A stretch of 64,000 nt of DNA from JBNAGF01 sp049801055 (GTDB lineage Bacteria; Pseudomonadota; Alphaproteobacteria; Rhodobacterales; Rhodobacteraceae), in assembly GCF_049801055.1 (NCBI RefSeq), contig NZ_JBNAGF010000001.1, forward strand, positions 248,001 through 312,000, given 5' to 3'. The translations under genes and the position numbers were made by a program. The notes under the pieces are model-generated. The model was not told where the DNA came from. It ran no database searches and was given only the letters and a program-made list of their open reading frames with translations. Each line of letters begins with the position of its first letter. Positions within the stretch are counted from its first letter, which is position 1. This document shows positions 48,900 to 57,512 of the stretch, one piece after another.

Positions 48900-49969
48900 C
48901 GGCGAAGCCTTTCCGGTCGCAGCGCGGCAACCATGTCTGTTTCAATTTCAGGAATGCGACCGCCCACCAGATCGGCCAAAAGCCGAGAAGCCGCCGGAGC
49001 AGTCTGAAACCCGTAGCCCCCTTGTCCGGCGCACCAGATGAATGCGGGCGTCGCGGGATCGGGTCCCAGCACCAGCGTCCGATCAGGGGCAAAACTGCGT
49101 AAACCGGCCCAGTTGGATTCCAGGCGGGTAACGGGTTCAGTGACCATGTCTTCGTAACGGGCAAGCCCCTCTGCAAGAACCATGTCGTCAGCAAAGGCAT
49201 CATGAGGTTCAACCGGATCAGCATCCGCTGGAGAGACCAGCAGCTTTCCCGCATCTGGCTTGGCGTACCAACTTTCGCCGACGCCCATAATCATCGGCCA
49301 TTCCGAAACATCATGCCCACCTGGAGCCGGTAGGCGGGCCATCGATCGACGGCATGGCACAAGGCCGATCGGGGCAATGCCTGCCATCTCAGCGACCCGA
49401 TCTGCCCAAGCTCCGGCTGCATTGACGATATGCCGTGCCTCGAATGAATCCTTGGCCTGTATGTGCCAATGCCCGTTTCTTGTGATCGAGGTGACCGTCT
49501 GCCGGGTCAGGACCTGACCGCCATTGACGCGAATGGTCTTGGCAAAATCCTGCAACTGGCGGTCGGTGTCGATGTCTTCGGCGGCTGCGTGGTATGCGAC
49601 CAATGCTATCTTATCGGAGTTTAGGATAGGCACTCGAGATATGGCTTCGCTGACCGGAATTTCCGCGAGTTGAAGCTCTTGGAGGTCACTTTTGAAGGCC
49701 TCCTTCTGGTCGGAGCGGGCGACCAGCAACAAGCCGCGAGGGCTGAGATAGCCGCCATTGTGGTGGCAGTGATAGTCTGCGCTGGCAATGCTCAGCGCGA
49801 CGGTGGGGGGCAGGCCATAGTTCTGTTCAAACAAAGCCGCCGAGCGTCCCGATGCATGGTATCCGAGCGCGTCTTCGGCCTCCACTACGGTAACTGTTCC
49901 CAGTTCGGATAACCGGGCACCCGCACTGAGCCCGGCAATGCCACCGCCGATGACAAGAAAATCGATCAT
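48896..49969 (-). CDS. FAD-dependent oxidoreductase, D-arginine dehydrogenase (DauA)-like
   Basis: A 357-residue DAO-family flavoprotein. The dinucleotide motif is FLVIGGGIAGLSAGARLSEL (residues 4-23), then ASGRSAALFEQNYG. NAAGAWADRVAEMAG binds FAD, NWAGLRSFAPDRTLVLGPDP follows, and FIWCAGQGGYGFQTAPAASR ends the domain. The last two stretches are close to DauA-type D-amino-acid dehydrogenases. It overlaps both neighbours by 4 bp. Substrate beyond a D-amino or 2-hydroxy acid is uncertain. Confidence 0.78.
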   Translation of the reverse strand: MIDFLVIGGGIAGLSAGARLSELGTVTVVEAEDALGYHASGRSAALFEQNYGLPPTVALSIASADYHCHHNGGYLSPRGLLLVARSDQKEAFKSDLQELQLAEIPVSEAISRVPILNSDKIALVAYHAAAEDIDTDRQLQDFAKTIRVNGGQVLTRQTVTSITRNGHWHIQAKDSFEARHIVNAAGAWADRVAEMAGIAPIGLVPCRRSMARLPAPGGHDVSEWPMIMGVGESWYAKPDAGKLLVSPADADPVEPHDAFADDMVLAEGLARYEDMVTEPVTRLESNWAGLRSFAPDRTLVLGPDPATPAFIWCAGQGGYGFQTAPAASRLLADLVGGRIPEIETDMVAALRPERLRR

Positions 49970-50904
49970 TCCTGTTCCTCGATCCGGTCAGTGGCCGGGG
50001 GAGGAGTGGGCCCAAGCGATGACAGTCGGTCATAAAGATCTTTTGTCATGGCGAACTGCAGAGCCGCCAGCGATGGCTCCAGCTGCCGTGCATTGCGGGC
50101 GGAGATAATCGGCATGGGTCCGGTCTTCTCAGCGGCAACCCATGCAACAGCGAGCGTGGCGGGCTCGATTCCGAGTTCACGCGCCAGATCCGACAACGAC
50201 CGGGCAGTGTCCGCCATCCATTCTGGGCTGTAGCGGGCAGCGTATCGGTCATCCTCGCTCAACCTGCCCGATGCGCCCTGATCGTATTTCCCCGTGAGCA
50301 GACCGCCGCCAAGTGGCGAATAGGCGGCAACTGCAATGCCCCGATCTGCACACATTGGCAGGATCTCGACCTCGGCCTGCCGTTTCACCAGATTATACAT
50401 TGGCTGCAACAGGTTGACCCCCAGCCCGAATTCCGCTGCAACGGTCTGAGCCTTCATGGTTTGCCATGCAGCCGCGTTTGATAGCCCGACGTAACGGATC
50501 TGTCCGGCTTCTCGCAGTTCGGCAAAACAGGACATGGTTTCGCGCAGGTCGGTGTCCGGGTCGAACCGGTGCAGGTAGAGAACGTCAACCATGTCGATGT
50601 TCAGCCGTTGGCGGGACAGGTCGAACTGCGCCCGCATATTGTCTGCCCCTGCACCTCCGGTGTAGCCAACCTTGGTTGCGATCAGGAGCTTTTCGCGCTC
50701 GGTTGCGATCATCCCGCCAAGCAGGGTTTCGGAATTGCCATCCGTGTAGAGATAGGCCGTATCAAAATGATTGATGCCTGCTGTACGACACGCATCATAC
50801 ATTGATTGGCTCTCGGACGCGTCAGCACGGCCCCCGAATTGCATGGTGCCAAAGGCAAACTGGGAAACAGGGGAGCCATTCGGGGTGGTCAAATGCGGTG
50901 TCAT
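49966..50904 (-). CDS. Aldo/keto reductase
   Basis: NADPH-dependent reductase of 312 residues. The catalytic tetrad is visible: Asp and Tyr in NHFDTAYLYTDGNSETLLGG, Lys in LLIATKVGY, and His in VLYLHRFDPD. Cofactor-side residues are in MPIISARNARQLEPSLAAL near the C-terminus. It is the first gene of a three-gene series with the DauA-like and DUF938 genes. Physiological aldehyde or ketone not predictable. Confidence 0.88.
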   Translation of the reverse strand: MTPHLTTPNGSPVSQFAFGTMQFGGRADASESQSMYDACRTAGINHFDTAYLYTDGNSETLLGGMIATEREKLLIATKVGYTGGAGADNMRAQFDLSRQRLNIDMVDVLYLHRFDPDTDLRETMSCFAELREAGQIRYVGLSNAAAWQTMKAQTVAAEFGLGVNLLQPMYNLVKRQAEVEILPMCADRGIAVAAYSPLGGGLLTGKYDQGASGRLSEDDRYAARYSPEWMADTARSLSDLARELGIEPATLAVAWVAAEKTGPMPIISARNARQLEPSLAALQFAMTKDLYDRLSSLGPTPPPATDRIEEQE

Positions 50905-50968
50905 GGCGGCACGATTGCATGGCCGCGCAGCAGAGAAAAGAGGCGTCGAACAAACAACCGTGTCTCCT

Positions 50969-52063
50969 TTAGCGCGCTTTCAGCGCCCGTCGCAGGCTTT
51001 CAATGGACGCAGGCAGATCTTGCTCAAACGATCGGACAAAGTGCTCACGGACAGCTTGGTTCAATGCTTCGTCAGCCTGCGCTTCGGTCGGGTTTGCCTT
51101 GCCGGCAATGCGTTCGAATTCTTCGAATGCGTCGAGAACAAGCAGAGGTTCGCGGAGAATGCCTTGGACCGTCATGCTGATTGACATGTGCTCGACCTGA
51201 TTGTTGTTTTCCGCAGGGCCGACGAACCGAGGTGCAAAACCTGAAACCCCCCAGATGTTGGAGTTCGGCTGTGATAATCCGATATCGTATTGCCAAATCG
51301 TGCCAACGTGAAATCGGCGGATAAAACCGTGATCAAATATTGGGATGTGTGTCACAGGATTTTGCCGCGATGACCCGACGACGATCTGCTGCCAAAAATA
51401 CAGTTTGGCCTGTTCATCGTTGCGGATGTATTCCGATGTTTCGAGCCGGTGATCTCGGGGAACCGTGTCGATCAGGGTGCTGACAGGCATGAATAAATCC
51501 AGCGCGGTGTCCAAGGCGGTGTCGCTGGCATCGCTGTCGCGCGACTTGAAGGCATGAAACCTTGTGTATGCAGCGCCCAGCGCATCGAGATACGGCAACC
51601 CATCCGGCGAGGACAAAGCCGCCACAACACGATAAGGATCCCACCCATCGGCGAGCATGGCCTCATTTTCCACATCCCAGAAAGCCGACGGGATCTGCCG
51701 TCCCGTTTGCAGTGTCCGAAGCGCGAGGCTGCGGAGCCCCTCGGCATAGTCCAACAGTTGCACGGCCGTGACCGTGCCTTCGTCAAGCCGCGTCAGGTGA
51801 CCTTCGATTCCTATGTCGCCGAGAAGCGGCTGAGGGCTCAGTCCGGCATCCAGCAAGGCCCGTTCCACCCGGTCCCGCCCGGCGGATTCTTGGTTTCTGT
51901 TCGCGTTGGTCGCGGTTGATATCACGCGACCATCCAACCGGTCTTCGGGCAGGCCAAAAAAGAGGAACCGGACCTGCGGGATAAAGAACAACCCAAATAG
52001 GCAGAGGCAAACCGCCAGCAGTGCAATCCGACGTTTCCGCCATCTGGTTTGATCCAGCTCCAT
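50969..52063 (-). CDS. Membrane-anchored protein of unknown function
   Basis: I do not recognise a family. From the ATG at 52063 (GGAG about 6 nt upstream) it has 364 residues. A single N-terminal hydrophobic segment (IALLAVCLCLFGLFFIP) follows a basic start, so the bulk lies in the periplasm. The rest is mostly helical with acidic stretches, including LPYLDALGAAYTRFHAFKSR and IIVGSSRQ-like polar parts around residue 235. C-terminal blocks HMSISMTVQGILREPLLVLD and FEEFERIAGKANPTEAQADE follow. The frame runs open to 52171, across the terminator region. It is a solitary gene after the BMP operon terminator. Confidence 0.7.
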   Translation of the reverse strand: MELDQTRWRKRRIALLAVCLCLFGLFFIPQVRFLFFGLPEDRLDGRVISTATNANRNQESAGRDRVERALLDAGLSPQPLLGDIGIEGHLTRLDEGTVTAVQLLDYAEGLRSLALRTLQTGRQIPSAFWDVENEAMLADGWDPYRVVAALSSPDGLPYLDALGAAYTRFHAFKSRDSDASDTALDTALDLFMPVSTLIDTVPRDHRLETSEYIRNDEQAKLYFWQQIVVGSSRQNPVTHIPIFDHGFIRRFHVGTIWQYDIGLSQPNSNIWGVSGFAPRFVGPAENNNQVEHMSISMTVQGILREPLLVLDAFEEFERIAGKANPTEAQADEALNQAVREHFVRSFEQDLPASIESLRRALKAR

Positions 52064-52138
52064 TCCCGCTCCGCAACGGTGTCCGTTGTTTGCCGCCTTC
52101 TTGCCTTCAGATCTTAAGTAGCATTGGGGTTGTACAAC

Positions 52139-52168
52139 AAAAACACCCAGCAGACAGGCTGCTGGGTG
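52139..52168 (-). terminator. Terminator of the BMP-family ABC operon
   Basis: A perfect 10-bp stem, CACCCAGCAG (52144-52153) and CTGCTGGGTG (52159-52168), has a 5-nt loop. In the minus-strand RNA it is followed by UUUUUGUUG. It begins 71 bp after the end of the binding-protein gene and isolates it from the next minus-strand gene. Confidence 0.92.
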
Positions 52169-52238
52169 CAAGAATTTTGACCTTTTGCCACATGGGTTTG
52201 CCAGTCATGCTGGTCGCCCGCTGTGGTATGTTTCCGAC

Positions 52239-53312
52239 TTACTGCGGGATATCGCCTTCGATGCCTTCGACATAGAAGTTCATGCCGGCCAGGGTGCCGT
52301 CATCGGCGGTCTCGCCCTCGCCCAGCCAGTCGCTGCCGTCCTGCTTCTTGAGCGGGCCGGTAAAGGCGTGGTAGGAGCCGTCCGCCAGCGATGCCTTAAG
52401 GGCAAGTGCGCTGGTCTTCAGATCTGCCGGAACAGCGTCCGAAATCTCGCCGATGCCAACCATGCCTTCGCCAATACCGTGCCAGGTGTTGGCGGTTTCC
52501 CAGGATCCGTCCATCACTGCCTTGGTGCGAGCGATGTAGTAGGGGGCCCAATCGTCGATGATTGAAGAAACACGCGGGAACGGTGCGTATTCGCTCATAT
52601 CCGAGGCCTGACCAAAGGTGACCACGTTACCGGCTGCCTGTGCGGCCGCCTGCGGGGCAGTCGAGTCGGTGTGCTGCAGTATCACGTCGGCGCCCTGTTC
52701 GATCAGCACCTTGGCGGCGTCAGCTTCTTTCGCCGGGTCGAACCATGTGTAGGCCCAGACGATCTTGAACTGTACGTCAGGGTTCACCTTCTTGGCGTGG
52801 ATATAGGCCGAGTTGATGCCCCGGATCACTTCGGGGATCGGGTAGGAGCCGATATAGCCGATGATGTTCGACTTGGTCATGTTGCCGGCAATATGACCCT
52901 GAACGGCACGGCCTTCGTAGAAGCGTGCGGAATATACCGACACGTTGGGCGCGGTCTTATAGCCGGTGGCGTGCTCGAACTTCACTTTCGGGAACTTCTT
53001 GGCCACGTTGATGGTCGGATCCATGTAGCCGAACGAAGTGGTGAAGATCAGATCGGCGCCTTCGAGAGCCATCTGTGTCATGACGCGCTCGGCGTCCGGG
53101 CCTTCGGGTACGGATTCAACGAACACGGTTTCCACCTTGTCGCCGAACTCAGCTTCGACGGCCTGGCGTCCTTTGTCATGTTCATAGGTCCAGCCGCCAT
53201 CACCCACGGGGCCGACATAGACAAAGCCGACCTTGGTTTTGTCTTCGGCCATGGCGCTCGTCGCGAGACCTGCGACCATTGCTGCCGTTGCGAGAAGGGA
53301 TTTCAATTTCAT
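52239..53312 (-). CDS. BMP-family ABC transporter substrate-binding protein (purine nucleoside type)
   Basis: Periplasmic binding protein of 357 residues with a signal peptide (MKLKSLLATAAMVAGLATSA). KVGFVYVGPVGDGGWTYEHD (residues about 25-45) is the BMP opening that contacts nucleosides. IFTTSFGYMDPTINVAKKFP, NIIGYIGSYPIPEVIRGINS and DVILQHTDSTAPQAAAQAAG follow. Relatives bind purine nucleosides. It is the last gene of an operon of ATPase, two permeases and binding protein, and ends before a strong terminator. Confidence 0.87.
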   Translation of the reverse strand: MKLKSLLATAAMVAGLATSAMAEDKTKVGFVYVGPVGDGGWTYEHDKGRQAVEAEFGDKVETVFVESVPEGPDAERVMTQMALEGADLIFTTSFGYMDPTINVAKKFPKVKFEHATGYKTAPNVSVYSARFYEGRAVQGHIAGNMTKSNIIGYIGSYPIPEVIRGINSAYIHAKKVNPDVQFKIVWAYTWFDPAKEADAAKVLIEQGADVILQHTDSTAPQAAAQAAGNVVTFGQASDMSEYAPFPRVSSIIDDWAPYYIARTKAVMDGSWETANTWHGIGEGMVGIGEISDAVPADLKTSALALKASLADGSYHAFTGPLKKQDGSDWLGEGETADDGTLAGMNFYVEGIEGDIPQ

Positions 53313-53347
53313 GTGGTTACTCCCAAGTTGGTTGTTGGTTCCCTCTC

Positions 53348-54268
53348 TTAGTGAGAGGCGTGGAATATCCGACCGAGCGAGGCCGGTGCGCTGCTTTTGT
53401 CAGCAGATAGGATCACAAGTACAAGGATCGTGATGAGATAGGGCGACATTGCCAGATACTCGACGGGAATGGCAACGCCTGCCGCCTGAAGATTGAGCTG
53501 CACAACTGTCACACCGCCAAACAAATAGGCTCCGAGCAGGGCGCGCCACGGTTTCCAGCTGGCAAACACCACCAGAGCAAGGGCAATCCAGCCAACGCCG
53601 GCGGTCATGCCTTCGGTCCACTGCGGAACGCGGATCAAGCTGATATAGGCGCCACCCAGACCGGCGCAGGCGCCACCGAACAGGATCGCAAGAATGCGGA
53701 TCTTAATGACTTTGTAGCCAAGCGCGTGTGCGGCATCATGGTTTTCGCCGACAGCGCGGAGAATAAGGCCGACACGGGTGTATTTGAGCACCGCCCAAAC
53801 GGCCGCCGTCAAGGCGATCCCAAGATAGAGGATCGGATCGTGTCCGAACAGGATCGGCCCGATGACCGGCAGATCGCTGAGAATCGGCAGGTCGAGCTTG
53901 CCCATTTGCGGCGGCTTGATGCCGACATAGGTTTGGCCCATCAGCGCGCTCAGGCCAAGGCCAAAGAGCGTGAGAGCCAGACCAGATGCGACCTGGTTGG
54001 CCAGTGCCACCTGCGTCAGCAGGACAAACAGCAGTGACAGAACCGCGCCGCCAATGGCCGACGCGATAAAGCCCAGCCATGGTGATCCGGTTTCTACCGA
54101 GATCGCAAAGCCGCTGATGGCTCCGACGATCATCATGCCTTCGACACCAAGGTTCAGAACGCCGGCTTTTTCAACGACAAGCTCTCCGATGGCCGCCAAC
54201 AAAAGCGGGGTGGCTGCCACCATAAGTGAGGCCACCAGCAGGACGGGATTGATTGCAGACAGGTCCAT
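53348..54268 (-). CDS. ABC transporter permease (BMP-associated, second)
   Basis: A 306-residue permease of the branched-chain/BMP-associated (BPD_transp_2) type with about eight hydrophobic segments. GELVVEKAGVLNLGVEGMMI (about residues 26-45) is the family motif. LIRVPQWTEGMTAGVGWIAL and VNENHDAAHALG-like cytoplasmic loops (AVGENHDAAHALGYKVIKIR) contact the ATPase. It starts 2 bp after the first permease gene and ends 35 bp before the binding-protein gene. Confidence 0.88.
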   Translation of the reverse strand: MDLSAINPVLLVASLMVAATPLLLAAIGELVVEKAGVLNLGVEGMMIVGAISGFAISVETGSPWLGFIASAIGGAVLSLLFVLLTQVALANQVASGLALTLFGLGLSALMGQTYVGIKPPQMGKLDLPILSDLPVIGPILFGHDPILYLGIALTAAVWAVLKYTRVGLILRAVGENHDAAHALGYKVIKIRILAILFGGACAGLGGAYISLIRVPQWTEGMTAGVGWIALALVVFASWKPWRALLGAYLFGGVTVVQLNLQAAGVAIPVEYLAMSPYLITILVLVILSADKSSAPASLGRIFHASH

Positions 54269-54270
54269 GT

Positions 54271-55353
54271 TCAGGCCACCTCTTTATGTGCCAGACGGAT
54301 ACGGTAGTTGGTCAGCAGGTCCAGCGCGAGCAGGAAGAACAGCAACATGCCCTGAAAAACCTGGATCGCCGCGGCAGGCAGGCCTAGGCTGCCTTGTGCG
54401 ATTTCACCGCCAATGTAAGTCAATGCCATCAGGCCGCCTGCGAGCAGGATGCCGACAGGATGCAGTCGACCGAGGAAGGCAACGATGATCGCGGTGAAAC
54501 CGTAACCCACGTTGAAGTCGATCGAGATCTGGCCTGACGGGCCGGCTACTTCGAATAGCCCGGCGAGACCGGCCAGGGCACCCGAAAGACCGAGGCAGAA
54601 CAGGATCAGGCGACCGGGTTTGACACCCGCGAATTTCGCGGCCCGAGGGGCTTCCCCGGTAAGGCGGATGTGAAACCCGAGCATGTGGCGGTTCAGCAGA
54701 ACATAGGCAAAGATCACGGCAATGAAGGCCGCAACCACTCCCCAATGCATGCCGGTGCCGGTGATGATCTCGGCGTTGTAGGCGCTGGCATATTCCTGAA
54801 GGTTGCGCGAACCGGGAAAGCCGAACCCCTCGGGGTTCTTCAGCAGACCCAGCGAAACGGAGGCCAGCATCTGTTCGGCCACATAAACAAGCATGAGGGA
54901 AACCAGAATCTCATTGGTTCCGAACCGGACCTTGAGCACGGCCGGGATCATCGCCCAGATCCAGCCTCCGAAAGCGCCGGCGAGGATCATGATGGGAAAG
55001 ATGTACCAGGCTTCGAGCGGGTAGAAGGCCAAACCTGCCGCCGCGCCGCAGATGGCGCCCATGATGTATTGGCCTTCGGCGCCGATGTTCCAGATGCCGG
55101 CTTTGAAGCCAAGGCTCAGACCGATGGCAATCAGCACCAGCGGCGCCCCCTTCACAAGCAGTTGCGGGCGATAATAAAAAGCGAACTCGCCAAACAGGGG
55201 CTCCCAGAAGATGGTTCCGATTGCCTCGATCGGGTTCTTTCCGAGCACGGAAAAAAGCAATCCTCCAAAGAACATCGTGGCCAGCACTGCCACCAGAGGG
55301 GTCGCCAAGGACCATGTCCGGGATGGCTGCGGCCGTTTTTCCAGCACGATCAT
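54271..55353 (-). CDS. ABC transporter permease (BMP-associated, first)
   Basis: A 360-residue BPD_transp_2-type permease with about eight to nine hydrophobic segments. LVLIAIGLSLGFKAGIWNIG, EGQYIMGAIC and the coupling loop RLTGEAPRAAKFAGVKPGRL are visible. The start is the ATG at 55353 with GGGGAG upstream. The frame is open to 55413. It lies 70 bp after the ATPase gene and 2 bp before the second permease gene. Confidence 0.88.
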   Translation of the reverse strand: MIVLEKRPQPSRTWSLATPLVAVLATMFFGGLLFSVLGKNPIEAIGTIFWEPLFGEFAFYYRPQLLVKGAPLVLIAIGLSLGFKAGIWNIGAEGQYIMGAICGAAAGLAFYPLEAWYIFPIMILAGAFGGWIWAMIPAVLKVRFGTNEILVSLMLVYVAEQMLASVSLGLLKNPEGFGFPGSRNLQEYASAYNAEIITGTGMHWGVVAAFIAVIFAYVLLNRHMLGFHIRLTGEAPRAAKFAGVKPGRLILFCLGLSGALAGLAGLFEVAGPSGQISIDFNVGYGFTAIIVAFLGRLHPVGILLAGGLMALTYIGGEIAQGSLGLPAAAIQVFQGMLLFFLLALDLLTNYRIRLAHKEVA

Positions 55354-55422
55354 GTGCGCATCTCCCCACATCCTTCCAGTATGGTTCTTTCTGTGTTCGG
55401 CATCAGGCCGCATGACTGTTCA

Positions 55423-56940
55423 TCAAACATGTGCGACCTCCATCCCATGAGCGCCGCCCATCATCAGGCCGATCTCTTCTACCGTCAGGCCAGAGGTCGG
55501 GCGCGGGGCGCTCAGACGCCCTTCGTTCAGAGCGGCAAAGCTGTCGGCAATTTCCATCAACTCGTCGAGGTCCTGACTGATGCAGACCACGGCCGTGCCT
55601 TTTGCCGCCAGATCAAGAAGCGACTGGCGGATCGCCGCCGCCGCTGCGGCATCCACGCCCCAAGTTGGCTGATTAACCACCAAAACATCCGGATTCTGCA
55701 GCACTTCACGCCCGATTACGAACTTCTGCAAATTGCCGCCCGAGAGCGATCGCGCCGCGTTCTCCGGACCGGGGGTCCGCACGTCGAACGCCTTGATAAT
55801 CCGTTCGGCGAACTGGGTGGTCTCAGCCCACTTGAGAAAGCCTCCGTTTTCGAGGTTCTCTCGGACCGATCCGGTCAGCAGGGCGTTTTCCGTCAGGCTC
55901 ATATCCGGTGCCGCGGCATGACCCAGGCGTTCTTCGGGCGCTGTCAGCAGTCCCAGTTTGCGTCGGGCGGTCGGCCCAAGCCGTCCTACCGGCTGACCTG
56001 CCAGCTTTACGGCGTCTGCCGCTGTCGAAATCTCACCCGACAGAACCCCCAGCAATTCGTCCTGCCCATTGCCGGCCACGCCTCCTATGCCGAGGACTTC
56101 GCCTTTGCGGACTGTCATGTGAACGTTCTTGAGCGCAGTTCCGAACTCGGTTGGTGAGGCCACGGACAACCCGGAAATGTCCAATGCGATTTCACCAAAG
56201 TCCCGCCCGGCGCGTTCCGGCGTTTGAAGGCTGCTTCCCACCATGAGTTCGGCCATCTCTCGCGCCGAAGTCTCAGCGGGCACACATTCACCGACATTCT
56301 TGCCCAGCCGCAAGATCGTTGCATGATCGCAGAGCGTGCGGATTTCCTCGAGCTTGTGGGAAATGTAGAGGATCGACGTGCCTTCATCGCGCAGTTTGTT
56401 GAGTGTCTCGAAGAGGATATCCACTTCCTGCGGTGTCAGAACACTTGTCGGTTCGTCCATGATCAACAGCTTGGGATCCTGCAGCAAGCACCGGATGATT
56501 TCGACCCGCTGCCGTTCCCCGGCGCTGAGATCACCAACCGTGCGATAGGGATCCAGCGGCAGGCCGTAGGTTTCCGAGACTTCCCGGATCCGCGAGGCCA
56601 GCTCGCCCATAGGTGGCGGGCTTTCCATGCCCAGAGCAACATTTTCGGCAACATTCAACGCGTCGAACAGCGAAAAATGCTGAAATACCATTGCGATCCC
56701 GTCTGCCCGCGCAGCGCGGGGTTCCGGTGGAGCATAGGGCTGGCCCCGAAGCAGCATGGTGCCGCTGTCAGGTTTCACCAGCCCGTAGATCATTTTCACA
56801 AGCGTCGATTTCCCGGCTCCGTTTTCGCCCAGCAGCGCGTGCACTTCGCCCGCGCCGATGTCGAAAGATACGGTGTCGTTGGCCACGACGCCCGGATAGG
56901 CTTTGGTCAGCCCTTGCAGGCTCAGAAGTGGGGTGGTCAC
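55423..56940 (-). CDS. ABC transporter ATP-binding protein with two ATPase domains (BMP-associated)
   Basis: A 505-residue fused double ATPase of the RbsA/sugar-nucleoside type. Domain 1 has ALLGENGAGKSTLVKMIYGL (about residues 34-53), LSAGERQRVEIIRCLL and KLLIMDEPTSVLTPQEV. Domain 2 has a degenerate Walker A, GIGGVAGNGQDELLGVLSGE, plus LSGGNLQKFVIGREVL and VLVVNQPTWGVDAAAA. The GTG at 56940 is chosen, with AAGGA about 9 nt upstream, because the family start follows at once (LLSLQGLTKAYPGVV). The open frame extends to 57108. First gene of the importer operon. Confidence 0.9.
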   Translation of the reverse strand: MTTPLLSLQGLTKAYPGVVANDTVSFDIGAGEVHALLGENGAGKSTLVKMIYGLVKPDSGTMLLRGQPYAPPEPRAARADGIAMVFQHFSLFDALNVAENVALGMESPPPMGELASRIREVSETYGLPLDPYRTVGDLSAGERQRVEIIRCLLQDPKLLIMDEPTSVLTPQEVDILFETLNKLRDEGTSILYISHKLEEIRTLCDHATILRLGKNVGECVPAETSAREMAELMVGSSLQTPERAGRDFGEIALDISGLSVASPTEFGTALKNVHMTVRKGEVLGIGGVAGNGQDELLGVLSGEISTAADAVKLAGQPVGRLGPTARRKLGLLTAPEERLGHAAAPDMSLTENALLTGSVRENLENGGFLKWAETTQFAERIIKAFDVRTPGPENAARSLSGGNLQKFVIGREVLQNPDVLVVNQPTWGVDAAAAAAIRQSLLDLAAKGTAVVCISQDLDELMEIADSFAALNEGRLSAPRPTSGLTVEEIGLMMGGAHGMEVAHV

Positions 56941-57512
56941 GCGTGGATCCTTCTTCTTTCTGGCTTTCGGGGTTGGGCAGGGCAGGGCTGGATCGCCCTC
57001 CGAAACAGCTGTGGACGGCAATCGGCACACGCCACGGCGGGCGCTATGTTGTCGTCCGTCTTGCGGTCTGTTGATCTCGCATTGCGCAGGCGAACGGTGG
57101 CAGAGCATCGCTGCACTTCCACCCCCGCCTCTCCGCTGAGAAGAAACGCGATGTCCATCTTTATGACATCCGTCGCCTTACCCCGTTGAGCCCATTTTTG
57201 CCCCCTTCGATGCGACGTAGAAGGTGAGCGGGCTTTATAGTTGACGGACAGGTTAGAAACCGAGAACGGGCTCTGGCAAGAAAAAACGCCTCTGCAATGC
57301 AGCATAATGTGAGGGATTGGTGAATATTTGTTGATTGTGAGACTTTCGGTCATTGCAGAATCAAATAGTTTCATAAGCTTGAGGCGGGATTTCCCGCCTA
57401 TTACTGTCGAATACCCGAATACAGCTTTCTGCATGGTTTGTGAATGGAAGTGCAGTGCGTAGGGCGCTCAAGCCCGCTTTCGCCTTCCTCTCTGCTGGGC
57501 TAGCTTGGCGGT
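56941..57512. other. Non-coding stretch between the BMP transporter operon and dnaE
   Basis: 572 bp with no supported gene. It must hold the leftward promoter of the ABC operon and the rightward promoter of dnaE. The middle (about 57230-57440) is A/T-rich compared with the flanks, as promoter DNA is. It contains a perfect inverted repeat at 57382-57399. An open frame on the minus strand at 56937-57434 has no coding character. Confidence 0.6.
57382..57399. promoter_or_regulatory. Perfect inverted repeat in the dnaE/ABC intergenic region
   Basis: AGGCGGGA (57382-57389) and TCCCGCCT (57392-57399) are perfect inverted repeats with a 2-nt centre. The site lies 114 bp before dnaE, in the A/T-rich promoter-like zone. 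It could be an operator or, as RNA, a tight hairpin. No U-tract follows. Confidence 0.4.
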
